Below are positions 17,984 through 26,958 of a stretch of 64,000 bases of DNA, one piece after another. The DNA lies in assembly GCA_964404895.1 (NCBI GenBank), contig CAYOLV010000005.1, positions 186,001 through 250,000 of the forward strand, written 5' to 3'. Below the pieces are notes generated by a model. That model saw nothing but the letters and a program-made list of their open reading frames with translations. It did no database searches and had not been told where the DNA came from. The stretch is from JBGSUZ01 sp964404895. Lineage in GTDB: Bacteria > Bacillota > Clostridia > Peptostreptococcales > Acidaminobacteraceae. Position 1 is the stretch's first letter. Each line of letters starts with the position of its first letter. Made by a program: the position numbers and the translations under genes.

Positions 17984-18023
17984 ATGTCAAGTTGTTTACG
18001 CAACAACTTTTACAATTTACACT

Positions 18024-18896
18024 CTATTCATTTACTTCTACGATTTTTTTGAGATAGCTTAAAAAATCATCTCTTAACTCAGGTTTTCTCAACGCGTACT
18101 CCACCGTCGCCTCTAAATAGCCCTGCTTGTCCCCAACGTCGTACCTTCTGCCTTCAAAGACATAGGCATACATAGCTTCGATGGTAGCCAATTCTTTCAA
18201 GGCATCTGTCAGCTGAATTTCTCCGCCCTTACCCGGTTTGGTATTTTCTAAAATTTCAAAGATGGCAGGGTTGATGATATATCTTCCCAAAATAGCCACA
18301 TTGGAAGGGGATTCATCTACTGCAGGCTTTTCAACCAGTCCCTTGACCTTATAAATTCGATCTTCAATAAATTTCCCATCTACAATGCCGTATTTGTTGA
18401 CTTGATCTGGATCTACTTCTTGGACGCCTAAAATAGATGTCTTATATTCGTCATAAACTTCAATCATTTGTCCAAGACAAGGTTTTTCTGCATAGACAAT
18501 ATCATCGCCTAAAAGAACTGCAAATGGCTCATTGCCAATAAAACTTTTGGCACATAAAACAGCATGACCAAGACCTTTTGGCTCTATTTGACGAACGTAG
18601 TGAATTTGAACCATATTTGAAATATGTCTAACTTCATCAAGAAGTTCAGTTTTTCCATTCTTTTCGAGTTCTAATTCTAACTCTACTGATTTATCAAAAT
18701 GGTCTTGAATTGAGTTTTTATTTCTGCCAATAATGACGAGAACTTCTTCTATGCCCGAGGCAACCGCTTCTTCAATGATATATTGAAGGGTTGGTTTATC
18801 CACTATTGGAAGCATTTCTTTAGGCTGCGCTTTTGTGGCTGGCAAAAATCTGGTTCCCAGTCCAGCAGCAGGAATAATCGCTTTTCTGACTTTCAT
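18024..18896 (-). CDS. galU: UTP-glucose-1-phosphate uridylyltransferase
   Basis: A 290-residue nucleotidyltransferase making UDP-glucose from glucose-1-phosphate and UTP in the cytosol. The N-terminal nucleotide loop AAGLGTRFLPATKAQPKEM is diagnostic. LLGDDIV supplies the metal-binding Asp pair region, and VEKP and GGEIQLTDAL are further GalU blocks. Length is typical. AAGGAGG precedes the ATG, with an extended -10 promoter about 40 bases upstream. It is a single-gene unit and a precursor supplier for surface glycans, with galE at 40.7 kb. Confidence 0.96.
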   Translation of the reverse strand: MKVRKAIIPAAGLGTRFLPATKAQPKEMLPIVDKPTLQYIIEEAVASGIEEVLVIIGRNKNSIQDHFDKSVELELELEKNGKTELLDEVRHISNMVQIHYVRQIEPKGLGHAVLCAKSFIGNEPFAVLLGDDIVYAEKPCLGQMIEVYDEYKTSILGVQEVDPDQVNKYGIVDGKFIEDRIYKVKGLVEKPAVDESPSNVAILGRYIINPAIFEILENTKPGKGGEIQLTDALKELATIEAMYAYVFEGRRYDVGDKQGYLEATVEYALRKPELRDDFLSYLKKIVEVNE

Positions 18897-18932
18897 AAAT
18901 TTTCCTCCTTGTTCTCAAGTACTTCAACCTTG

Positions 18933-18961
18933 ATTATACCATACAAATGTTTTACTATCTA
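18933..18961 (-). promoter_or_regulatory. Extended -10 promoter for galU
   Basis: On the minus strand TGGTATAAT (TATAAT at 18938-18933, TG at 18941-18940) lies 17 bases after TAGATA (18961-18956). It is a perfect -10 with the TGn extension and a moderate -35, placing the start of transcription about 30 bases before the galU ATG. Confidence 0.6.
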
Positions 18962-19039
18962 AAATTAAGCTCGAAAACGTCATAATTCTGACACAATTCA
19001 GGCTTATACTGAAATCATCAACAAGAAAGGATGATGAAT

Positions 19040-19282
19040 ATGAGATTTGCACATTGCGCCTTGATGGGAGGTCCTTGGATGATGGGATTAGGATTACTGC
19101 TGGTTATTGTAGTGGTTTACATGATTTATAAAAACAACAATCAACCTTACAACCGCGATCACTTCGCACCTCATCAAAACAACTCTTACGACGAAGCCCT
19201 GGACGTTTTAAAAATGAAGTTCGTCAACGGTGAAATTACAGAAGAAGAGTATTTGAGAAAACGCAATTTATTAATGAAGTAA
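19040..19282 (+). CDS. Small membrane protein with SHOCT domain
   Basis: About 80 residues. Three in-frame ATGs lie close together; 19040 gives the best distance to AAAGGA. There is one transmembrane helix (LGLLLVIVVVYMIY), a short polar linker, and a C-terminal SHOCT motif (ALDVLKMKFVNGEITEEEY). SHOCT segments are short helical oligomerisation or anchoring modules. It is followed by a strong terminator and then the two-component system, a common neighbourhood for such proteins. The function is unknown. The Met/His/Cys-rich start could hint at metal contact, which is weak inference. Confidence 0.8.
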   Translation: MRFAHCALMGGPWMMGLGLLLVIVVVYMIYKNNNQPYNRDHFAPHQNNSYDEALDVLKMKFVNGEITEEEYLRKRNLLMK

Positions 19283-19286
19283 CTAT

Positions 19287-19316
19287 AAAATAGAGTGCTA
19301 GTCACTCTATTTTTTT
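19287..19316 (+). terminator. Terminator after the SHOCT gene
   Basis: Stem TAGAGTG/CACTCTA, five-base loop CTAGT, A-run before and seven Ts after. It separates the SHOCT gene from the response-regulator gene. Confidence 0.85.
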
Positions 19317-19365
19317 CTATAATGAAGTAAAGTAGCAATCTCTTTGAAAGGAGCGTCTTTAAGCG

Positions 19366-20097
19366 ATGGAAAAAATCTTAATCATAGAAGACGAAAAAGA
19401 AATCCGCAGCATTGTGGGCAAATACATGGAACAAGAAGGCTATCAGGTGGAACTGGCTACCGACGGTCTTGACGGCCTTTCAAAATTTAATGAATTCAAA
19501 CCCCATCTGGTCATTTTAGATGTGATGATGCCCATTATCGATGGGTTTCAAGTCCTCAGCCAAATCCGGCAAACCTCCGATGTCCCCGTCATTTTATTGA
19601 CCGCGAAGTACGAAGAAGTGGATCGGCTGAAAGGTTTTGACGAAGGGGTGGATGACTACGTGACCAAGCCCTTTAGTCCTAAAGAGCTGGTCCGCAGAGT
19701 CAACGCCATTCTCAAGCGAAGCTACGGAAGCGCTGGAACTCTTAATCACAGTGCCTCTGTGAACACTGCCACTGCCGCATTTGAAAGAGGTTTTCTCACC
19801 CTTCCTCCTTTTAAACTGGATCTCGGACAGCAAAAACTTTATAAAGATCAAACAGAAATCGAAATTACCTCTAAGGAATTTTTACTCCTAAAGGTCTTTT
19901 TCCAAAATCCTAACCAGTTGCTCTCAAGAGATCAATTGATTGAAGATGCTTTTGGCTTTGAATATGACGGCTTTGAACGGAACATTGACTCCCATATTAA
20001 AAAACTGCGGCAAAAAATCGAGACAGATTCTCGAAATCCTCAGTACTTAAAAACCAAGTATGGTGCAGGTTACACCTTTGGAGGCGATGAATCATGA
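19366..20097 (+). CDS. OmpR/PhoB-family response regulator
   Basis: A 243-residue transcription regulator. The receiver domain (1-120) has acidic D9/E10, phospho-acceptor D52 (VILDVMMP) and the conserved Lys in VTKPF. A linker rich in Ser/Ala follows (about 125-145), then an OmpR winged-helix domain with ITSKEFLLL and a DNA-recognition region ending RNIDSHIKKLRQKI. AAAGGAG precedes the start. The stop overlaps the sensor kinase start by 4 bases (ATGA), so the two form a translationally coupled pair. Targets are unknown; the ABC exporter genes downstream are candidates. Confidence 0.94.
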   Translation: MEKILIIEDEKEIRSIVGKYMEQEGYQVELATDGLDGLSKFNEFKPHLVILDVMMPIIDGFQVLSQIRQTSDVPVILLTAKYEEVDRLKGFDEGVDDYVTKPFSPKELVRRVNAILKRSYGSAGTLNHSASVNTATAAFERGFLTLPPFKLDLGQQKLYKDQTEIEITSKEFLLLKVFFQNPNQLLSRDQLIEDAFGFEYDGFERNIDSHIKKLRQKIETDSRNPQYLKTKYGAGYTFGGDES

Positions 20098-21512
20098 GTT
20101 TACGAAAACAATTGATCCTAATTATGCTCCTGCTGGTTGCCCTGACCACCAGTCTCCACTCCCTCATTTCGGGTAATTATATTGACAAATATTTTACTGG
20201 ATTTGTACAGCGCCAGTATGATCAACAAGTGAAAAAAATCAGCGAGTACGCCCTCTCGGTGCTGGGAAACCCCAATGTGAATTTAGAGTCGGCTGCCGTG
20301 GATCTGTCTCGCTATATTGAAGATCCCGTCACCCACATTGCCATTCTCAGCCCTTCTGGAGAAACCCTTTTGAGTGCTGAAACCAAATCAAACAACGGCA
20401 TGATGCACGGTAAAATGATGGGCAGGCGTTTTCAGATTCAACAAGATCAATATCTTTTAAAGGAAAATGAACAGGTGGTAGGGACACTGATGGTTCAGCG
20501 GAATGCGACCATTCAAAATTCTGAATCGGTCTATCTGTTCAAAGAAGCTTTAATGCTAGGCAGTTTCATCTCTGGAGGCATTATATTGGTCTTAGCCATT
20601 GCAATGGTCATGTGGCTCAGTCGTAAAATGACCAAGGATTTAAATCAGACGGCTACCTTTGCAAGTGCCCTTCAATCTTCCGATAAAGAAATTCCAGATA
20701 TGGGATATAGCTCAAAGATCAGCGAAATCAACGCTATTCAAATGAGCCTGAAAGATCTTGCTGTCAAACTCAAATTACAGCAGCAAATTCAAAAAGAAAA
20801 GGCAGATCAACTAACCCATGAAGCCAGAACCCCATTGACCCTTTTAAAAACCCATGTGGAAGGGGTTATGGACGGGGTTATAGATATGGATCAGAGTCGG
20901 CTTGAATCTTGTCTGCATCAGATAGATGCCTTGACACAAGTTTTAGGGAATATCTCTAACGTGGTCTCTATAGAAGATGAAACCGCTCAGGCGCACCCAG
21001 TCTCCTTTGACCTGAGTAGCGATCTGAAAAAGATTGTTAAGGGCATGCGCATGATTCTTCATCAAAAATCCATCGACTTGCAAATGGACTTTCCCAGTGA
21101 GTTGAACCTGACCAGCGATCCCGTTTTGGTTTCGCAAATTCTGTATAACCTCTTGACCAATGCCAGCAAGTTTACCCCTCAGGGCGGCAAAATTATGATC
21201 AGCGCTTCAAAATTAGGAACTCCTACAACTCCGCTGGTCACCGTTCATTCTTCGGTAACTCCGCTGGTCACTGCCAAACCTTCTGAAATCCTTCGAATTT
21301 CTGTCTGTGACAGTGGTCCCGGAATCGCACCGGAACAATTTGAGCTTATTTTCAACGCCTACTACCGCTCACCTGAAGTGAGACAGATTCCTGGAGAAGG
21401 CCTTGGTCTCTATATTGCTAAGCGCAATGCAGATTTGCTAGGGGCTACCCTTTCCGTCAGTAACCGCCCAGAAGGTGGTGCTTGCTTTACTTTAGATTTG
21501 CCACTCTTCTAA
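20094..21512 (+). CDS. Membrane sensor histidine kinase
   Basis: 472 residues: TM1 (6-24), extracytoplasmic sensor (about 30-150), TM2 (about 155-175), HAMP-like linker, HisKA with H242 (LTHEARTPLT) and HATPase_c with NLLTNASKFTP, DSGPGIAP and GEGLGLYIAKR. The sensor contains a Met/His cluster MMHGKMMG (103-110), which could bind a soft metal such as copper; this is inference. Inside the ATPase domain is a repeated segment encoding TPLVTVHSSVTPLVT, from two 15-base near-identical copies 30 bases apart (21226-21272). It enlarges the loop between two strands. It pairs with the overlapping upstream regulator. Confidence 0.93.
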   Translation: MSLRKQLILIMLLLVALTTSLHSLISGNYIDKYFTGFVQRQYDQQVKKISEYALSVLGNPNVNLESAAVDLSRYIEDPVTHIAILSPSGETLLSAETKSNNGMMHGKMMGRRFQIQQDQYLLKENEQVVGTLMVQRNATIQNSESVYLFKEALMLGSFISGGIILVLAIAMVMWLSRKMTKDLNQTATFASALQSSDKEIPDMGYSSKISEINAIQMSLKDLAVKLKLQQQIQKEKADQLTHEARTPLTLLKTHVEGVMDGVIDMDQSRLESCLHQIDALTQVLGNISNVVSIEDETAQAHPVSFDLSSDLKKIVKGMRMILHQKSIDLQMDFPSELNLTSDPVLVSQILYNLLTNASKFTPQGGKIMISASKLGTPTTPLVTVHSSVTPLVTAKPSEILRISVCDSGPGIAPEQFELIFNAYYRSPEVRQIPGEGLGLYIAKRNADLLGATLSVSNRPEGGACFTLDLPLF

Positions 21513-21574
21513 AGGTTTTTTCGCCTCTTTTACTTTGGAATAAGTTCTGGAAAAATTAATAATAGTTTTTTAAT

Positions 21575-21626
21575 ATAAATGAGCCCTAAAAATGACATTT
21601 CAGTCTTTTTTTATGGCTCATTTTAT
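21575..21626 (+). terminator. Hairpin terminator after the two-component system
   Basis: AAATGAGCC (21577-21585) pairs with GGCTCATTT (21615-21623), with further A/T pairing inside the loop and T-rich sequence after it. The long inner arm is unusual, but the position 60-110 bases after the kinase stop fits termination. Confidence 0.55.
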
Positions 21627-21689
21627 TGTACGATTAAATATATTAAACGTTTGTTTTACATATATTTTTGACAGGTGCAAGGAGGCTTT

Positions 21690-23336
21690 ATGAAAGACTT
21701 ATTGTTGAAACGACCCAAGGCTTTTGCCATCTATATTTTTGCCTGCTTTATTCTCGTTGTCGGGGATCTCCTAGGACCATGGTGTTTTGCACTCCTTATT
21801 GGAAGCATTGAAAAGGGTGATTTAAACTATTTTTATCGGACGGTTGCCCTTTGTATGGTAATAGCAGTCATTAGTATCTCCATCTTTATCTGCTCCCGTT
21901 TTCTGAGGATTGGTTACATGCGGGACACCTTACTGGATGTTCGAACCCTTGCCTTCGATCGAATTTTAAAAATGTCTTATGAGAAATTCAACCAAAGCTC
22001 CAAGGAAATCTATGTCTCCAATTTAATTAACGACATCAATACTTTTGAGCAAAACTTTTTCTTAAAACTGCTTAACATCATTTACCAAGGTGGCAAATAT
22101 GTCTTTTCCATATTGATTTTGATTATCATCGATCCCCTCTTTGGTCTAGGTACGGCTAGCATATCTCTGCTGGTTTATGCCATCAGCAGTCGTTTTGAAA
22201 ACCAAACCGTGAAATTACAAACTCAAGTCTCTCAGTATAACGAAGCCTTCACCTTAGAAGCTTCCAATACTTTAAACGGTTTAGAAATTCTTAAACTGAA
22301 CCGTGTGGAAGACTTATTTCTGAATAAAACCATTGCTGCGATTGACAAAGTGGAACGCAAAAAACTACACTTTGCCGTCTTTACAGAAAGCCAGCGTGGG
22401 GTCACCCGCTTCCTTTCCAACTTTATCTTCGTTGGCATGATGGTCTATCTTTTGACCCAAGCTTACAATAATGTTTCTCTGACCCAAATTGCCTTACTCC
22501 TTCAACTTGGAGGGGGGTGCATTTGGCCGATTGGTTACGTGCTGCCCATGTTCAACGAACTCAAAGCTTCTCTAGCTATTTTCGATAAAATTTGTACCCC
22601 TGAAACAACGCAGGAGGAGTCTGTTAAGAGTAATCAGCCTTACGCCTTTGAAAATGACTTTTCTATCCGAAATTTGAACTTCAGCTACGATGGAAAATCT
22701 GCCTTAAGAGTTCCCGATTTAAGCCTTGAACGGGGTAAAAAATACCTCATTAAAGGAGCCAGTGGCGCTGGTAAATCCACACTGCTTAAACTTCTATCAA
22801 AAATCTATGAGAACTACGAAGGCGATATTCTCTTAGACCAAGTGCCCTTATCCCATATAGATGAGGTGGACTTTAACCGCCATATAGCCTTTATTTATCA
22901 AGATGTGTTTCTCTTTGAAGACACCATCCGCAACAATATTACACTGTTCAAAGAAGCTACTGACGAAGAGCTAGAACAAGTCATTCGACAGGCGGGTTTA
23001 GAAGACCTCATTCAGTCTAAACCAAATGGCTTGGATGAAATGTTATCTGAAAATGGCAAGAACTTATCTGGGGGTCAGCGTCAGAGAATTTCCATCGCGA
23101 GAGCCATCTTTAAAAAGGCGGACATCCTCTTTGTAGATGAAGGGACTTCCAGCCTTAACGAAGAACTGGGCAGGGACATTGAATCCACTATCCTCAGCCT
23201 AGATTGTACAGTAGTCGCCATTTCCCACCGTTACTACGCTGGAATTACTGAGCAATACGACCACGTCCTAGAAATAGCCGACGGCGACCTAACCGCCTAT
23301 ACCAGTGAACTCTATTTTGAGGGGGTGGCAGTATGA
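21690..23336 (+). CDS. ABC exporter half-subunit 1 (permease-ATPase fusion)
   Basis: About 548 residues. ATG 21690 is used because AAGGAGG lies just before it; the upstream GTG 21675 overlaps that site. Six membrane helices (about 10-300) precede an ATPase domain with Walker A GASGAGKST, signature LSGGQRQR, Walker B ILFVDEG and H-loop AISHR. The residue after the catalytic Glu region (GTSSLNEE) departs from the usual ATSALD D-loop, as in asymmetric heterodimers. It overlaps the next gene by 4 bases, so the two should form one heterodimeric type-I exporter. The substrate (peptide, lipid or drug) cannot be told from sequence. Confidence 0.92.
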   Translation: MKDLLLKRPKAFAIYIFACFILVVGDLLGPWCFALLIGSIEKGDLNYFYRTVALCMVIAVISISIFICSRFLRIGYMRDTLLDVRTLAFDRILKMSYEKFNQSSKEIYVSNLINDINTFEQNFFLKLLNIIYQGGKYVFSILILIIIDPLFGLGTASISLLVYAISSRFENQTVKLQTQVSQYNEAFTLEASNTLNGLEILKLNRVEDLFLNKTIAAIDKVERKKLHFAVFTESQRGVTRFLSNFIFVGMMVYLLTQAYNNVSLTQIALLLQLGGGCIWPIGYVLPMFNELKASLAIFDKICTPETTQEESVKSNQPYAFENDFSIRNLNFSYDGKSALRVPDLSLERGKKYLIKGASGAGKSTLLKLLSKIYENYEGDILLDQVPLSHIDEVDFNRHIAFIYQDVFLFEDTIRNNITLFKEATDEELEQVIRQAGLEDLIQSKPNGLDEMLSENGKNLSGGQRQRISIARAIFKKADILFVDEGTSSLNEELGRDIESTILSLDCTVVAISHRYYAGITEQYDHVLEIADGDLTAYTSELYFEGVAV

Positions 23337-24976
23337 AGAAAGCGATTTGGAAATCTGCAGGTTATTTAATTCTAGTCCTGATTGTGGGGAGTATCTGCGC
23401 TGGACTTGAAGGTTTATTGTCCATTTTTACCATGCATGCCGTAGATGCCGTTTACGCTAAAAATCAGCCCGCCTTTCTAGGGGCCTTGAAAAAACTGCTC
23501 CAAACGGCAGGACTGCTTGTTCCAACAACCATCGCCTTAGCTTTTGCCAGAGGTTTTTATAAGCGAAAGGCTGTAGTCTCTGGGAAAAAGAATTATATCA
23601 GCCGACTGTTCCAAAAAAATATTAACGAATTTCAAAGTGAAAATAATGCAAAATATATGTCCACTTTGACAAACGATGTGAACACCATTGAAGCCAGCTA
23701 CATAGATGCCATGTATGAAATGCTCATCAGCATGATTAACTTTACAGTTGCTATATTGGTCATTGGAACCGTTAGCCCTTTAGCCCTGGGGCTAGGCGTT
23801 GTCATTGGCGGCATCAGCACCTTGGCTTCCATTTTAATCAGTAAACCGTTACAACGTCATCAACGTCAGCGCAGTGAGCTTTACGAAGACTACACAGCCT
23901 ACATCAAGGAAGTTTTAGGGGCCTTTCACATCATCAAGTCCAATGACCTTGGCGATAAAGTCAGCAATGATTTTTATCAAAAGAGCAAAAAAATTCAGTT
24001 TAAAGGTTACGTCATCGATAAGATTTATACCTATATCTCTGCCATGAACAATTTAAACTTTACCCTTGCCTTCTATAGCTTGATTTCGGTCACGGCTTAC
24101 ATGTGCATTAAAGGTCAACTCACCCTTGGGGGCGTCATTTTAGTCATCACCAATATGGAAAAACTCATGAATCCTTTGGTTCAATTAGCGGAATACATGC
24201 CAAAAGTCATGGGCACCAAAACCCTCTTCCAGAAGATTGAAGAGACCCTTACCAACGTGGAAACCCACACAGAGCCTATTGAAATTGAAAGTATTCGCGA
24301 GGGGATCACCTTTGATCAGGTGTCTTTTGGATTTGAGGACAATCTGGTATTGTCTGAAATCAGTTTGAACTTTAAAAAGGGTGGCAAGTATTTAGTCATT
24401 GGCCCTTCAGGCGGTGGCAAATCTACCTTGCTGCGCTTGCTCAGAAAGTATTATTTGCCTCAAAAGGGTCAAATTCGTTTAGATCAGCACGATTTAAAAG
24501 ATGTTCAAAAGAACAGCTATTTCAGACATATTGCCAATGTGGAACAACAAGTCTTTCTCTTTGAAGACACCATCCGCAACAACATGACCTTGTATAAAGA
24601 TTATGAGGACGAAGAAATTTTTAAAGCCCTCTCTTCAGCGGGTCTTAGCCCCTTTATTGACTCTAATCCAGAGGGGCTGAGTTACATGCTCTACGACAAC
24701 GGCAAAAACCTTTCAGGAGGAGAGCGCAGCCGTATGGCCATTGCGAGAGCCTTGTTACAACAGGCGGATTTGCTGATTCTAGACGAAGCTTTTTCAAGCC
24801 TAGACAGCCATACCGCCAAAGCAATTGAAAAAACAATATTAGACCTGCCTCACCTCACCGTGGTGAATGTTTCCCACGTGCTCTTTGAGGAAAATCGAAA
24901 GGACTATACAGAAATTATCACCGTTAAAAATCAAAAAGCTTTTGTAACAAAATCCAAACCTACTGCGATTGCTTAA
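23333..24976 (+). CDS. ABC exporter half-subunit 2 (permease-ATPase fusion)
   Basis: 547 residues with the same plan as its partner: N-terminal membrane domain, then ATPase with Walker A GPSGGGKST, signature LSGGERSR, Walker B LLILDEAFSSLD and H-loop NVSHV. Its D-loop is canonical, so this may be the subunit completing the competent ATP site. It overlaps subunit 1 by ATGA, which strongly suggests a heterodimer made at 1:1. The pair lies downstream of the SHOCT/two-component genes, separated by a terminator. Confidence 0.92.
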   Translation: MKKAIWKSAGYLILVLIVGSICAGLEGLLSIFTMHAVDAVYAKNQPAFLGALKKLLQTAGLLVPTTIALAFARGFYKRKAVVSGKKNYISRLFQKNINEFQSENNAKYMSTLTNDVNTIEASYIDAMYEMLISMINFTVAILVIGTVSPLALGLGVVIGGISTLASILISKPLQRHQRQRSELYEDYTAYIKEVLGAFHIIKSNDLGDKVSNDFYQKSKKIQFKGYVIDKIYTYISAMNNLNFTLAFYSLISVTAYMCIKGQLTLGGVILVITNMEKLMNPLVQLAEYMPKVMGTKTLFQKIEETLTNVETHTEPIEIESIREGITFDQVSFGFEDNLVLSEISLNFKKGGKYLVIGPSGGGKSTLLRLLRKYYLPQKGQIRLDQHDLKDVQKNSYFRHIANVEQQVFLFEDTIRNNMTLYKDYEDEEIFKALSSAGLSPFIDSNPEGLSYMLYDNGKNLSGGERSRMAIARALLQQADLLILDEAFSSLDSHTAKAIEKTILDLPHLTVVNVSHVLFEENRKDYTEIITVKNQKAFVTKSKPTAIA

Positions 24977-25016
24977 TTCTTCAATAATGAGCTTGAAATG
25001 GCTCCAGAAAAATTAT

Positions 25017-25044
25017 TTGAATTCCAAAAATAATCTGTTATACT
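25017..25044 (+). promoter_or_regulatory. Promoter of the thiamine operon
   Basis: TTGAAT (25017-25022) and TATACT (25039-25044) are separated by 16 bases, with a TG extension at 25036-25037. Transcription would start near 25051. The leader before the riboswitch contains a small hairpin (GGAGA with TCTCC at about 25076-25100). Confidence 0.65.
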
Positions 25045-25113
25045 GAACCCGTGGAAATAACCCACAACTAAACAACGGAGACTGGAAAACATTCATCTCC
25101 TTCATACCGCAAT

Positions 25114-25198
25114 AAAGCTAGGGGAGCTGTTACAAGCTGAGAAGGCATTGCCTGACCCTCACAACCTGATGTAGATAATACTAACGTAGGGAAGCTTT
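25114..25198 (+). promoter_or_regulatory. TPP riboswitch (thi box)
   Basis: The conserved aptamer elements are in order: GGGGAGC, GCTGAGA, TGACCCTC, ACCTGATGTAGATAATACTAA-type core and CGTAGGGAAGC. P1 is formed by AAAGCT (25114-25119) with AGCTTT (25193-25198). Thiamine pyrophosphate binding would favour the terminator 35 bases downstream and shut off thiS-F-G-H-C. Together with the promoter and terminator this fills the 330-base gene-free gap. Confidence 0.95.
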
Positions 25199-25233
25199 AT
25201 GGCCGACCCTATTCTTTTTTGTCGTCTGTCATG

Positions 25234-25264
25234 AAGCCCACCCTCGAGGTGGGCTTTCTTTTTG
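25234..25264 (+). terminator. Riboswitch-controlled terminator
   Basis: A nine-base-pair stem AAGCCCACC/GGTGGGCTT with a short CTCGA loop and the tail TTTCTTTTT lies between the aptamer and thiS. It is the likely expression platform for transcription attenuation. Confidence 0.85.
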
Positions 25265-25306
25265 TGAAAATTAACCCCCCACCCCTATCCAAAGGAGGTC
25301 CTGAAA

Positions 25307-25501
25307 ATGATTATCAACGGAAAACCCCACCCTGATCTCAATCAAGGCACCGTCACCGATATTTTAAACCAGCTGAACTTAAGCATCGCCAAAGTGGTCG
25401 TAGAAGTAAACGGAAACATCGTTCCCAAAGGCAAATACGACGAACATTGGATAGACGCCTCTGCAAAAGTAGAGATTGTCAGCTTTGTGGGAGGCGGTTG
25501 A
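25307..25501 (+). CDS. thiS: Sulfur carrier protein ThiS
   Basis: A 64-residue ubiquitin-like protein ending in VGGG. The C-terminal Gly-Gly type tail is adenylated by ThiF and then converted to thiocarboxylate, the sulfur source for the thiazole ring. The start has a strong AAAGGAGG site. It is the first gene of the riboswitch-controlled operon, and its 3' end carries the ribosome site of thiF. Confidence 0.94.
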   Translation: MIINGKPHPDLNQGTVTDILNQLNLSIAKVVVEVNGNIVPKGKYDEHWIDASAKVEIVSFVGGG

Positions 25502-25502
25502 A

Positions 25503-26165
25503 ATGAGCATCTCTTTTAGACAGCGCCACACCCTGCCCCCCGAAGAGGACTATTTTGAAATGGTCACCCTCAGAAACACACCGGGTATTCAAGAGACCTT
25601 GAAAAATGCCACTGTTGGGATTGCAGGCGTTGGGGGTATTGGCTCAAATGTGGCAGTTCACCTGGCAAGGGCTGGGGTGGGCCATTTAGTCGTCGCAGAC
25701 TTTGATGTGGTGGACCCCAGCAACTTGAACCGCCAAAACTATTACACCCGCCACATCGGCATGAAAAAAACAGAGGCCTTGGCAGACGTTCTGTTCAATA
25801 TCAACCCTTACATTGAAATAACCGCCCACCACACCTACTTAGACTCAAGCAACATTCGGCCTTTATTCAAAGACGTTACCGTCATGGTGGAAGCCTTTGA
25901 CCGCGCTGAAAACAAAAGCATGCTCATCGACGAGTGGACTCCACTTCTCCCTCAAATTCCCTTAGTCAGTGCCTCTGGCATGGCGGGAATGGGGCCTTCA
26001 AATGAGATTCGCACCCGCAAGCTGGGTGACAATTTATACATCGTCGGCGATTTAACCTCAGATTTTGAATCTGGGGAGGGCATTATGTCTGCACGGGTGG
26101 TTCTGTGCGCCGCCCACCAAAGCAACGCTGTTTTACGTCTGCTTCTCAACCATAAGGAGGTATAG
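25503..26165 (+). CDS. thiF: ThiS adenylyltransferase ThiF
   Basis: About 220 residues. ATG 25503 is chosen because GGGAGG at the end of thiS precedes it; the upstream in-frame GTG lies inside thiS. The E1-like nucleotide loop is GVGGIGSNVA, followed by ADFDVVDPSNLNRQ. It is the short clostridial form without the CxxC zinc motifs of the longer MoeB/ThiF type. It activates the ThiS C-terminus with ATP. Confidence 0.93.
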   Translation: MSISFRQRHTLPPEEDYFEMVTLRNTPGIQETLKNATVGIAGVGGIGSNVAVHLARAGVGHLVVADFDVVDPSNLNRQNYYTRHIGMKKTEALADVLFNINPYIEITAHHTYLDSSNIRPLFKDVTVMVEAFDRAENKSMLIDEWTPLLPQIPLVSASGMAGMGPSNEIRTRKLGDNLYIVGDLTSDFESGEGIMSARVVLCAAHQSNAVLRLLLNHKEV

Positions 26166-26167
26166 CC

Positions 26168-26947
26168 ATGGGACACAGCAACCGTTCACCGCTGGTTATC
26201 GGCGGTATCACATTGAATTCTCGCCTTTTCATCGGCACAGGAAAATTTCCAAATCACGAAATCGTTCCAAAAGTCATTGAAGCCAGCCAGTCCCAGGTTA
26301 TTACCATGGCACTGCGCCGCGTCAATTTAGATCAGCCTGAAGACAACATGATGCAATACATACCGAAACATATGCAGCTCCTCCCCAATACGTCTGGCGC
26401 TAGAAATGCTGAAGAAGCCGTTCGCATTGCCCGACTTGCCCGTGAAATGGGTTGTGGCAACTGGATCAAAATCGAGGTCATTTCTGACCAAAAATACTTG
26501 TTGCCAGACAATCGCGAGACCATCAAAGCCACGGAAATTCTGGCAAGAGAGGGTTTTGTAGTTCTCCCCTACATGTCCCCAGACCTTATGGCGGCAAAAG
26601 CCTTAGTCGATGCAGGTGCAGCCACCGTCATGCCTCTTGGTTCTCCCATTGGCACCAATAGAGGCATCCAAACCAAGGAATTGATTCGAATTATCATTGA
26701 AGAAATCAATATTCCAGTCGTGGTGGACGCTGGCATTGGCAGACCTTCCGAGGCGGCTGAAGCCATGGAGATGGGCGCAGACGCCGTACTGGTCAACACA
26801 GCTATTGCAACGGCTAACGATCCTATCCTTATGGGTGAAGCGTTCAGAAAAGCTGTAGAAGCGGGTCGCACCGCCTTTGAAGCAGGACTGGGCAGACAAC
26901 TTTTCCAAGGGTCAGCTTCTAGTCCACTGACAGGTTTTCTCAGATAG
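26168..26947 (+). CDS. thiG: Thiazole synthase ThiG
   Basis: 259 residues, TIM-barrel. It joins DXP, dehydroglycine and ThiS-thiocarboxylate into the thiazole phosphate. The likely Schiff-base Lys lies in WIKIEVI. VMPLGSPIGTNRG and VVDAGIGRPSEAAEAMEMG form the phosphate-binding blocks. AAGGAGG precedes the ATG 2 bases after thiF. Length is normal. Confidence 0.96.
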   Translation: MGHSNRSPLVIGGITLNSRLFIGTGKFPNHEIVPKVIEASQSQVITMALRRVNLDQPEDNMMQYIPKHMQLLPNTSGARNAEEAVRIARLAREMGCGNWIKIEVISDQKYLLPDNRETIKATEILAREGFVVLPYMSPDLMAAKALVDAGAATVMPLGSPIGTNRGIQTKELIRIIIEEINIPVVVDAGIGRPSEAAEAMEMGADAVLVNTAIATANDPILMGEAFRKAVEAGRTAFEAGLGRQLFQGSASSPLTGFLR

Positions 26948-26958
26948 GAGGGCTTTAA

